Part shown: positions 11,574 through 20,968 of the stretch, in pieces
Position numbering within the stretch: position 1 is the first letter of the stretch
Layout of the letters: the number at the start of each line of letters is the position of its first letter
Source of the DNA: Ectocarpus siliculosus
Lineage: Eukaryota > Sar > Phaeophyceae > Ectocarpales > Ectocarpaceae
Length of the DNA: 64,000 nt
Direction of reading: 5' to 3'
Assembly (NCBI GenBank): GCA_000310025.1
Contig: FN648885.1
Coordinates: 75,994-139,993 of the forward strand
The notes under the pieces: model-generated
What the model saw: only the letters and a program-made list of their open reading frames with translations
Database searches by the model: none
What the model was told of the DNA's origin: nothing
Translations under genes and position numbers: made by a program

Positions 11574-11910
11574 TTCTATTATTGGCGATGTCCAGGTTGG
11601 AGTACAGGTTTTTGAGAGCCAATTTCGAATGTTGTTGTAACACTGGAGATGCCGAGCAGCAACACCATCAGCATGCGCCTACTAAGGTCGTAGATCCGCT
11701 CAGGCACGTGATGATCTGCTCACCGTTTTACGTCTGAAGTGGTTTTGGTATATGCTTGCATGCTTGTCTTCGTCGATTTCGTTTGGGTGTGCTCCGATAA
11801 ACCTACAGCACACCTTGTTGAGTTCTGCATACATACGCGTCATCATCATGCACATGTTTTTCCTGAAAGGTACAGCAGTAGACCCCATCAAAGGGCGTTC
11901 TATTCTTGAT

Positions 11911-12055
11911 AAGGTTGACAGTCACCCACACAAAACTGCGAGGTTAAATGGTTATTGCGTCACGTAAGGTTGCCAGTCACCCACACAAAACTGCGAGGTT
12001 GTATGGCTACTACGCCACGTAAGGTTGCCAGTCACCCACAGAAACTGAAAGATTA
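11911..12055 (+). repeat. three tandem copies of a roughly 55-bp unit
   Basis: aaggttg.cagtcacccaca starts at 11911, 11966 and 12021. The first two units also share aaactgcgaggtt. The array lies inside the copia derivative between the gag-like and pol fragments, in a stretch (11574-13116) with no recognisable domain. Confidence 0.75.
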
Positions 12056-13116
12056 GATGAGATTATCAGCGAATCCTAACCAAGCTGCTGCATATACCTT
12101 CTTGAGTGCTTTGAAGTTGATGGGAATATTTTGTCCCGTATGTGTTAAAATACAGAGATTGATCTCCGACTCATTATTTTTGCGTTCACGTCGATAACGG
12201 GAATGCGAAGACGTCATGAATCTTTGTACCCTCTACCGACAATGAGTTGCGTGTTACGAACAGGAGTCTGTTGCATGTCTAGCGGTAGGAGTTGTAGGGG
12301 GATACACTTGGAAATTTGGTCAGGGGTCTGTGTAACCGACAGGAATACATGGAAATGATCTCCATTTCGTACCAGAACACTGTATGCACGAAAGCAGCGC
12401 AGTGGTTGCACACCAGTAAGAAGAAGATGTGTTGGGTTGTTGATCAGAAACACAGCTGTGTAAGCTCTAACATGGATCCAACATTGTTGTTTGCGTGACC
12501 GAGGAATAATTAACCTTGTCAGACAAATCGCAAGAATCGTTGTGTCACTTTTACGAAAGAGGAGTAATTAACCTCAGTCGTAGATTGGCGTTCGATTTGA
12601 TAGGTAACCATGATGTCGTACAGAATGCGAAAGACAACGATCACTGCTGCGCAGAACAGGGGGCGTATTGCAAGGTATTCTCCCCAGCAGTGCCACGTGC
12701 TAAATTGACGCTTTGGGTGACTGATTTTGCCTGTGCCTTTCCCTTTCGGATGCGCAATCTCCCCTGCACTGCCGAGTCAATCCCCCCGGAGAGACAGCTG
12801 CACCCACCCCACCCAGGCGGATACGTGGCACCTGATGAAGCCTGAGCCGCGGCCATGCCAGCAGAAAAGGGTGGCCGCGGCAGAGGCGAGGGTGGCTACC
12901 GCGGGGAAGAAGCAGTGGCAGGAGGGATGGATGAAAGCGCTGGGGTTGATGGGCCGGCAAAAATACTTCGTGTGACCAATGGTGTGACTTTTCTTATTTG
13001 GTGTTCTCATTGTTTTGGCTTTGGTTTGTGTTGCTTCGGCTTTGTGTTTGGTCTTTTTGAGTACGAGGTCGAGCCTGAACGAGTAGGATTTTATTTTCGA
13101 GGTTTTCACAGGATGT

Positions 13117-13997
13117 TTGGTTGTGAACAGCGATCACAACCTGAGGGAGCAGGTGGTAGAGGAGATTTTATTCTTGGGAAATTGGGATGCAGGGACTTTG
13201 AAGATCTCGCAGCAGACGTACGCTGAAGAGTTGGGGATGGAGTTTGGGGTAGAGTACGGGAAGGAAATTCCTCTTCCTGTAGGGTTGAAGCTTTCAGAGT
13301 TTGACCAAGATGAAGAAGTGGTATCAAGGCCTTTTCGTGAGCTGATAGGATCATTGATGTGGCTGGCAACGCAAACGAGGCCAGATATCGCGAACGCAGT
13401 GAGAGCGGTAGCACGTTACTGTGCTTCTCCCAAAGAGATTCATTGGAGAGCAGGTCTTGGTATTTTGGGGTATGTGGTAAGGACTAGTGACTTGGGTATT
13501 TCATTCAGGAGGGGTAGTGTAGCAGGGTTGAGCATGGAGGTGTTCGCAGACGCAGACTATGCAAGTTAGGCTGCCGATAGGAGGTCTGTGTCAGGAGGGT
13601 TGGTGATGTGTGGGGGGGGATGTATTTCTTGGTTTTCAAGGACGCAGAAGTACGTTACGTTAAGCACGACAAAGGCGGAGTATGTCTCCCTTGCGGATGT
13701 GATGAAGGAAGTGTTGTTTCTGAGGCAAGTATGGCGTTTCATGTTGCCGATATGCCGTGTATTCCGGTGTTCGAGGATAACCACGGGGCTATTCAGTTGG
13801 CGCAGAACCCGATTAGCAACAACAGTAACTCGAAGCACATCGACGTAAGGCACCACTTTATCAGGGATTTGGTATGCAGGAAGGAGATTTCGATTTTTCA
13901 CGTGGAATCGGCGTATCAACATGCTGACTTCCTCACGAAGGCACTTAACGTGGGAAATTTCGAGTTTCATCGTAACTTCGTAATGAGTATGGATTAA
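13117..13997 (+). pseudogene. Ty1/copia reverse transcriptase (end) and RNase H, broken
   Basis: The frame shows the RT tail (PFRELIGSLMWLATQTRPDI, then ANAVRAVARYCASP) and the copia RNase H (FADADYAS, SGGLVMCGGGCISWFSR, TTKAEYVSL, EDNHGAIQLAQNP, SKHIDVRHHF, DFLTKAL). A TAG stop interrupts it at 13567-13569 right after the ADADYAS motif. A frame change follows near 13745-13755 after WRFMLP. The region upstream of 13117 no longer reads as RT. The purine tract agcaggggggc (14272-14282) and the 3' LTR follow. It is a clear relative of the fragment at 1-612. Confidence 0.9.
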
Positions 13998-14282
13998 TAT
14001 TTTGATGTTTGGGTTTATTTTGTGTGTGATCAAACAACATCTAGGGCGGCAACATTTTGCATTTTTGCCTATGGATTTTCTCAATGGATGGTGTTCTAGG
14101 CTGGGGGGCAATTAGTTCACTGAAGTTCGAAGAAGTATATCTGATATGACCGGGGATGGGAATTGATGTCTAGCCAGTGAGGCTATTGTTCTGGAGTTGA
14201 GTTGACTTTCTGAGTTTATTTTCTTGTGTTTTGGAGTTCTTGAGGATCGAAAAAGACATGGCATGGTCACAAGCAGGGGGGC

Positions 14283-14613
14283 TGATAGATATACTTGTAG
14301 CAATGCCAAGTGGTTGTAGGATTGTGTGGTACGTGGAATGTATTTCCAGGGTGTGCAAGGTACCCCTGTTGTATACTGCGTCGCCCCCTCATGGTGGTGC
14401 GTGCACGCGTGCGTGCAGTCCATGTCTGTCCATGTGTCCATGTGTCCATGTTCGTTCATGTGTTCATGTGAGTCCATGTTTTTCATGTGAAGAAGAAGTC
14501 TATACAACAAGCCCAGCACATCTTTCCTCCTTGGCGCGAGTTCGCCGAGTTGCCGACACCCTATTCAACACACGTCTTGCGACAAGCTACCCCCAGTTCG
14601 GATCATCCTAACA
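14283..14613 (+). repeat. 3' LTR of the copia derivative
   Basis: 331 bp, TGATAG...CTAACA, identical to the 5' LTR apart from one 7-bp indel. The target duplication tggtt follows at 14614-14618. Confidence 0.88.
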
Positions 14614-14844
14614 TGGTTGTGCAGCAAACGTGCCTGCAACAACAGAGGATACGGTGTTCTATTTATTATTATCCCGCTCACCTTTTTTTTTTTTTTTTGC
14701 GACATGATGCAATTTTTTTTTTTTGTCTGAATATGACACAACGAATCCATCTCTGTCATAGGTAAGAGTCAGAGTCAGATTAGCAATGAATTCATAGCGT
14801 CAGAAAAAGCTACCTGTATGTCTACGATTTCCCAGACAGCATAT

Positions 14845-15128
14845 TATAAAGGAGGTCCAGCTGTAGGGAGCAGCTGGGTCCTTGGGTAAAGAAAGAGGTA
14901 CGGTCGCTTGATGTCTTGTCTCCACGATTGTGTAGAAATGAGATGTTGCTTGAATTGAGAGCGAGGAAGGTCTGATTGAGGAGGGGATCCTCCTAGCAAC
15001 CAGGGGGCACGCAGATAGCTGAGTCCTGATGTGGTATGGTCCCTGAGAGGTATACCTCACGGACATCCCACATCCTATACTAGACTAAGATGTACCCTAT
15101 CTAGGCCCTACAGCAACACTCCTTAACA
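14845..15128 (-). repeat. 3' LTR of the gypsy element
   Basis: 284 bp. On the minus strand it starts TGTTAAGGAGTGTTGC and ends CCTCCTTTATA. The polypurine-like tract cagggtgggctag precedes it (15129-15141, minus strand). Compared with the 5' LTR it lacks 13 bp and differs at two positions. Confidence 0.9.
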
Positions 15129-16084
15129 CTAGCCCACCCTGAAGATCATCTATGCAGATTCTATACTCAAATCCAATAAGCTCGATCCAGAAGAGCTGAT
15201 GATTAATACTCCTGAATCGAAAGATATGACTCTTCACAATATCATCCAAAGGGAAGAGGAGCTGTAGAAATATCCCGAATCTACCCCCCACACCACCATT
15301 GAGACAAAGCTTGCATAACCAAATTGACAACACAAGTGCGGCTCAATGAAAAATGCTATTACCCATAAAAGGGGATATGGCTAGGTAAGAAAATGCTGCA
15401 AAGCACATTAACATAGATGACAATACAAAATCAATATCAAAACGCCACACACCACTCTTTTACGCGCACGGGCGCGTATCTCAACTGGAGGAATGAGAGT
15501 GACTACCCGAAAGAGTCCAGAAGACGCCAACAACAACAAAATATTAACTTGAAAACCCAATCAAAAGGAGCAATGGGAAGCCACGATAGGTGCACCACTT
15601 CAGGGTGACAAAGTTGATTTCGCTGGTAAGGAAGGCATGACTACATAGAGAGATAGAGTGAACGATTAACAGGGTCGACCACGGCCAGGCCTGCGACAAA
15701 ACCTTTCAACCAACTTAGCCCAAATAAGCGATATGATTGCTCCAGGACATAAAAAAAAACAAGGGCGGAACAAAGGAAAGCGACGAATCGCCCTGTATCC
15801 GCGCACAATGGCGATATTGAACACATACACACACACAACATAAAACGCATAAACCATTTAACACACACAACACTGAAACTCAGAATCTCGACGGTGATGA
15901 AAGTTTCGCCTGAAGGTGACGATGACGGAGAAGAGTTTAATGAAACGGGTGATGACGAGCGTCGACGAAGGCCACAGGAGAAGGCGACGCCACGGTATGG
16001 AGTCTCAAAGCATGAAGCGCAGTCGACATGCCTCCGTCAAAGAAGAAGCTAACAGGAGCAGACATGAGTTAGTTGCGAAATGGA

Positions 16085-16335
16085 CGACGAAACTCGGGGA
16101 ACTCGTTTTCCAAGTATTCAAAGGCCAAAAGGCACCGACGAAACTTGGGGAACTCTTTTTCCAAGTGTCTAAGGTAAATAACACCGACAAAACTTGGGGA
16201 ACTCTTTTTCCAAGTGTTCAGAGGCTAAAAGACACCGACGAAACTTGGGGAACTCTTTTTCCAAGTGTTCAGAGGCAAATAACACCGACGAAACTTGGGG
16301 AACTCTTTTGCCAAGTGTTCAGAGGCAAGCAACCC
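16085..16335. repeat. minisatellite, five units of about 50 bp
   Basis: The unit cgacgaaacttggggaactc followed by tttttccaagtgttcagaggc repeats five times (starts about 16085, 16136, 16185, 16236 and 16287) with few changes. It lies in the transcribed 3' tail of the gypsy element. Confidence 0.9.
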
Positions 16336-16831
16336 CGAAACCATTCTAGGTAAAACGGGACGAACCCTTATGCTTCGACTACACGCTCTGAGCGATGACA
16401 AAATATAGTGAAAAACGGTCAAAGCTTGTTAGGCGTCCAAGGAGTAACCAAAAGGGACGCAAAACATAGAAGCACGACTTATCCAAGGCGCGGCAATCCA
16501 CTGGTGACTGCAGGCAGCCAGGGAGAAAATTCGAAGGAAAAAAAAAAATACAAAATACAAGAGAAGAAACACAGGTCGCGGCAATCCAATTCGGAAGGCG
16601 GGCAACAAGGGAGAAACGCAAAAGCAAGTGAACACACATCCAGGTCGCCGCGGTCCAATAAGGAATGCAGGCAACAAGGAAAGACATAAAGCACGGTCGA
16701 TCCAGGAAGATAACCTTCCGTCAAAACCTATTCAGAGGGAGAGACATTTGTCTATTCCATTCAGCAACAACTAACGACGAAGAAACGACAAAGTTGGACA
16801 CTGGACACTTGTTTGCTTGTCTTGGCTTCTA

Positions 16832-16914
16832 TTCTTTTCTTTTCTTTTCTTTTCTTTTCTTTTCTTTTCTTTTCTTTTCTTTTCTTTTTTCTTTTTCTTT
16901 TCTTTTCTTTTCTC
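16832..16914. repeat. (TTTTC)n microsatellite
   Basis: About 80 bp of nearly pure TTTTC repeats on the plus strand, slightly interrupted near 16886-16896. Confidence 0.95.
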
Positions 16915-17056
16915 TGTGTCCCAATGTCCAGATACAAAACAAACAAAACAGAAAAACACACGTACAAAACACAATCTGGAAATGGCGAAGGCACAAAGAC
17001 TTAAAGTTGTAAAACCAGAAACCCAAACAGGCAGGCACGCTCACCAAGGAACAACG

Positions 17057-17401
17057 CTAAGAAGAGGTCCTGGGAACAGCTGACGGTATGGAGTCAGCCC
17101 GAGGTGGGATCCTGAGATTGGTGTCGCCCAAGGGGCGCGAACGATGTTTCTCCAAACACCATGATCCACACGTTGCGTCCAAAGCGGTAGAGTAAAATAC
17201 CGCGGGCAGGGGAAGAATCCGGGGACCTGGGTCATCGAAAAGCCGAACCACATACGATCCGTCCTGATGGGTCCCAATTTGACCATTCCACCACAGACCA
17301 TCGCGTGCCTTGTACCACAGTCTTGCGCCTACCGGCAGAAGAGAGGCACTAAAGCGACGAAGCCAAGTCTCGTGAGACACAAGACTAAATCCTGGAGGCA
17401 T
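17057..17401 (-). pseudogene. Tudor/Agenet-like module at the end of gypsy Pol
   Basis: The frame reads GARLWYKARDGLWWNGQIG, then SYVVRLFDDPGP and a closing LP...Y block. The alternation of aromatic residues with a G-x-I-G and VVR-DDPGP core is typical of Tudor/Agenet-type folds that bind modified histone tails. It lies downstream of the integrase and chromodomain-like part but in another frame; the change is near 17335-17370. If translated with Pol it would be a second chromatin-reading tail. The assignment is by motif only. Confidence 0.5.
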
Positions 17402-19047
17402 GTACCGTTCTCCTCGAGACCTTGCGAGCTCGCGGTGTGCTGCGCGAGTCGAGTCAGGCGATAATTGCGATTACCCTGCTTGCTTTGGCAAATCTCGTTA
17501 GACCAATACAAAAGAATGTGCCTACGAAACGTATCCAAGTCGGATTCCCGTTCCCAGGATGGAGTGGCGAGACCAATCCAGTGAGTCTGGTACAATACCG
17601 CGACAATGCCGTTACGATGTCGAACCAATTGATGTCCCGAAATGTAGTCCACTTCCAGACAACCAACCGGCGGAGACACATCATCCACGGTGACATGGAA
17701 CGGCGGGCATTTGGCTCCAAAGGAATGCAAAACATATCGCGAAAGATCAGCAGGCAGAGACTGCGGCAAATTGTTGACGTCATACGGATTGCGGCAGAGT
17801 TTGCATCGTAAGACCGACACACGGGCGCGAGCGTCCGGACCAGAAAGATCCGAAGGGAGATCCAGATACAGTAGTTTGCTTCCCAAAGGCCGACCATCTG
17901 GAGTATCATCAGCAGAGGCGGGACCCACAGCAAGAACTTTGTAGGGCCCTGTCCAAGGAAGCGAAAACTTAACCTTGAGCACCTGTTGATCCGTGTCCTT
18001 CTTGGCCCCTCGCCGAATGGTGGCAGCCGTGTTGTACACCCAAACCCAGCCTCCAGCGATAGACGTAGGGAGCTTATTGATGGCATCAAGAAGAGAGGAG
18101 TTGCGGCGCTCGACACGCGAAACTTTCAGCGCGTTGTACTCACGAACGAGATCGTACGCCCGACGTTGGCGGTCCACAGCCAAATTGCAGTACTCCAATT
18201 GGTCACGATCCAAACTCTGATGACCACCAACCGTAGGGTGATCAAACACCGAAAGCGGTAAGCGTGGAATTCGTCCCATCTGTATCTCGTTCGGCGCTAA
18301 CCCGGTGGCTTGATTGACGGAGTTGTTGTAGGCGAACTCGACGTGTGGCAAATGCTCATCCCAATCCGTTTGGCTCTCGTTGACAACCACAGCAAGCATC
18401 TGAGCCATGGTGTGATTAACACGTTCTGTACCTCCATTTGTTTGCGGGTGGTAGGCGCTCGTGGTGACTTTCTTGATCTTCATCGCGTCGTAGATAGCTA
18501 TGGAGAGTTTCGAGCAAAACTGCATTCCATTGTCCGACAACAAAGTGGTAGGACATCCCCACTTTGTCATGTACTGGTTCACAAACACGTTAGCAGTCCC
18601 TTTGGCCGTGAATCCGGCCGCAGTGACCGCGAACATATCCGCGCGGCGGCTGAAGCGATCCGTGAACAGTAAAATGTAGGAGTTGGCCTTAGCAGTCACC
18701 GGCAAAGGTCCGAAAAAATCGACTCCTACCAAAACTCCGGGGACCGTGCGGCAAAGGCATGGCAATTTCGGGCCATCGAGTGGTCTGACGTGAAATCTTG
18801 CGAGCCTGGCACACCAAACACGACCGAAGCCACCAGCGAACAGAGCGATCCATGCCGGACCACCAATAAAAACGCTCCAGCAGCCGTAAAGTGCGGTGTA
18901 CTCCCAAATGAAACGAAGCAGTCGTGTGACAAGCACGGAGAACCCATGGACGCACCAACATCGGCACGTAGATGCGGGGTACCCCAGTATCCGGCAATCG
19001 AGTTGTCCTACCTCCAGCACGCCCAACCGGCCGAGGCGCCGATTCAT
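17329..19047 (-). pseudogene. gypsy integrase core and chromodomain-like tail
   Basis: Homology starts near 18741 (GVLVGVDFFGPLPVTA). The catalytic triad is D110 (VDFFG), D172 (LLSDNGMQF) and E208 (HPQTNGGTERVNHTM), numbered from the frame start, so D-x61-D-x35-E is intact. After the core come a GPYKVLAV-type C-terminal domain and, at about 17500-17658, a chromodomain-like segment (YISGHQ, THWIGLATPSWERESDL, with conserved aromatics and W-E). The first 100 residues of the frame are out-of-frame sequence. The true upstream part is in the frame ending at 18689, so a frame change sits near 18740. Chromodomains direct such elements to heterochromatin in known chromoviruses. Confidence 0.88.
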
Positions 19048-20455
19048 GAACTAGAAGCGTGATGTTGGCGTCGGTTGTATGCAATCGTGTTTTTGAAGCC
19101 AATGCCAACACATCCGTTAGTTTAGGGGAGCGAAGGGGGGCAGGTACCTTCAACAAATCTGATGGAGGTGGAGAGGGAGAACCTCGGGAGAGAAAACGCA
19201 TGGCTACAACGCACTCACTCTCTCGCTGTTGTTCCCTAGCCCAATCCACTGTGTTGAAACTCTGGACACAATCCTGTAAATAGGAAGAATCATCGGCGGT
19301 TGGATCAAAAGAATCTCCTGACGAACCAGCCGAAGAAGATGCAGAAAAATCTGCGGTCCCAGGTGACGACCTAAAAGAAGACGAAACCGGGGAAGATGGG
19401 GTCGCAGACGACGGCGAAATCACCGGCGGTACCGAAACAGTCGACGAAGGCGCCGATGTAGGCGTCGCGGGAATCCGAGGCAAGCGGGGACCAATCCCAG
19501 CTGTCTTGGCCGTCTGGCGAGACCTGCTAGGGCGACGAGCAGGCGACGAAGCACGAGGGACTACAGTAGCCCTTGGCTGTCGTCTAAAATATGTGGGGCC
19601 AGCGACAGGAGAACCTGACGCCGCTGAAGTCTTGGCCCTAGTCCTTGAAGAAACAAGGGGTCTTTGTTCCGGCAACGAAGACAAAACATGCACATGCCGG
19701 TGTGCACAATGCGACTTGATAGGCACGGAAGGAGACGGAGAAACAGCCCCAGTATCTCCAGAGGCGGGCGAAACCGCGAAAACTCCCGAAGAACTCCTGC
19801 AACCTTTTCCAGCAGGAGGCGAAGATGCAAGCTCATCCATGCGTGGTCCATGTCGGCGAAAATCTCCATAGTCCGAATCTTCCAAGACAGAAGGTGGAAA
19901 AACACCATCGGAACAAGGAGGGCGGAGCCCACCCAAACCGACCTCCGGTGTAGAAGACGAATGATAGGTGAACCCACAAGCCCGGATGAGAAAAACGCCC
20001 GCCTGGTCAATACCGTCGATGCTGTCAGGCCCGGTCTTGTCCTCCTCTCTCGCTGGCAACGGCAGTCTCGAAAGAAAATCCGCGTTGCCATTCGCCGAAC
20101 CTTTCCTGTACTCCAAAGTGTACGTGAAGTTGGACAAATACTCCAACCAACGTTGCACACGAGCATTGTGTTCGCCGACCTTGCCAATGCTCTCCAAAGC
20201 CTTGTGATCAGAATAAATGACAAACTTTGTCGACCAAAGGTATCCGCGAAGCCGCTTAATGGCCCAGACAATGCTACCAGCCTCCAAATCCAAAACGGTC
20301 CAATTGCGTTCGGCAGGAAGAGTAGCGCGGCTAATGTACACAATAGACCGCACAGTGCCATCCAACTGTTCTTGCTCTAGAGAAGCGCCAAACCCGTCTA
20401 TACAGCGTCTGAGCACAAACGGAGAGGGCGACTGTTGTCTTCTACTGCATCCCAA
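18689..20455 (-). pseudogene. gypsy RNase H, Ser-rich linker and integrase zinc-binding domain
   Basis: The frame enters RNase H at IDGFGASLEQEQLDG (the preceding CSDA with the catalytic Asp lies in the neighbouring frame ending at 20398). It continues with YISRATLPAERNW, DLEAGSIVWAI, YLWSTKFVIYSDHKAL and DFLSRLP. A Ser/Pro/Arg-rich linker of about 250 residues follows. Near the end is the HHCC zinc module of integrase (ACHTTASFHLGVHRT, then CLVCQARK). It breaks near 18740, where the integrase core continues in another frame. The unusually long linker between RNase H and integrase may be family-specific. Confidence 0.85.
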
Positions 20456-20958
20456 TCAGGAAAAAACAAAATCGGGGGGCGGGAGAGGTCGTGAAGCAGC
20501 GATTTGACCATCGCGACCATGTTCGGGGTGTACTTAAACTGAACGCCTTGTTTGAGAAGGGCGTTGAGCGGTCTTACCTTGGAGGCAAGGTTCTTCAGAA
20601 ATTTCCTGTAGTAGCTCAAACCGCCTAGGAGACTCCGAAGTTGCTTGACATTCGCCGGCGGTGGCATCTTCGTGAGCGCTCGAACCTTGTCGCCATCCGG
20701 ACTAACGCCGGCTGGGGAGATGGTGTGGCCCAGAAAATTAGCGTGAGTAGCTCCGACTCGGGCCTTCCCTGGAGACAGCTTGAGGTTGTACTGTCGTAAG
20801 CGTTTGAAGAATTCAATCATGTTACGCACATGCTCCAAAGGTTCCTCGCCAAAGCAAATGACATCGTCCAAATACGCCAAAACGCGGTCCAAGCCTTGCA
20901 CCACACGGTTGATGACCTTCACGAACCACGAAGGGCTCGCGTTAGCTCCTTGCGGCAT
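20398..20958 (-). pseudogene. gypsy reverse transcriptase, palm and thumb part
   Basis: It starts in the conserved MPQGANASPSWF block, has the catalytic AYLDDVICF (YxDD), the HLxxV..F..L thumb, NFLGHTISPAGVSPDGDK and LRSLLGGLSYYRKFLKN, all typical of Ty3/gypsy. The upstream fingers and first Asp are in the frame ending at 20969, and the RNase H continues in the frame starting at 20455. Single-base frame changes therefore lie near 20970-20985 and near 20400-20415. Confidence 0.9.
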
Positions 20959-20968
20959 TCGCAGCCAC

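Larger units (their letters stand above)
10802..14613 (+). mobile_element. Ty1/copia-derived LTR retrotransposon with internal deletion
   Basis: Two LTRs (10802-11125 and 14283-14613) bracket 3157 bp. The element is flanked by the direct duplication tggtt at 10797-10801 and 14614-14618, the 5-bp size usual for LTR elements. The inside has a short gag-like frame, a 1.5-kb stretch without motifs, and a broken reverse transcriptase/RNase H segment. Protease, integrase and the 5' half of reverse transcriptase are missing. The element is therefore non-autonomous. It is inserted inside Helitron copy 2. The sequence between the frames includes a three-unit tandem repeat. Confidence 0.88.
15129..17056 (-). 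other. non-coding 3' tail of the gypsy element
   Basis: About 1.9 kb between the last Pol-like module and the 3' LTR. It contains a five-unit minisatellite (16085-16335), degenerate repeats near 16440-16700 (a cggcaatcca/gcaggcaacaagg theme) and a (TTTTC)n microsatellite (16832-16914). Frames in the microsatellite give artificial poly-Phe/Ser or Lys/Glu peptides. No protein domain is seen. Confidence 0.7.

Noticed and set aside
13990-14110. A separate gene after the copia RNase H
   Set aside because: Only non-coding sequence before the purine tract and 3' LTR.
16761-17083. Several overlapping open frames with poly-Phe/Ser or poly-Lys/Glu
   Set aside because: They are translations of the (TTTTC)n microsatellite and have no domain or codon signal.
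19664-20380. 238-codon plus-strand frame
   Set aside because: Antisense to the RNase H and linker of the gypsy element; no motif of its own.
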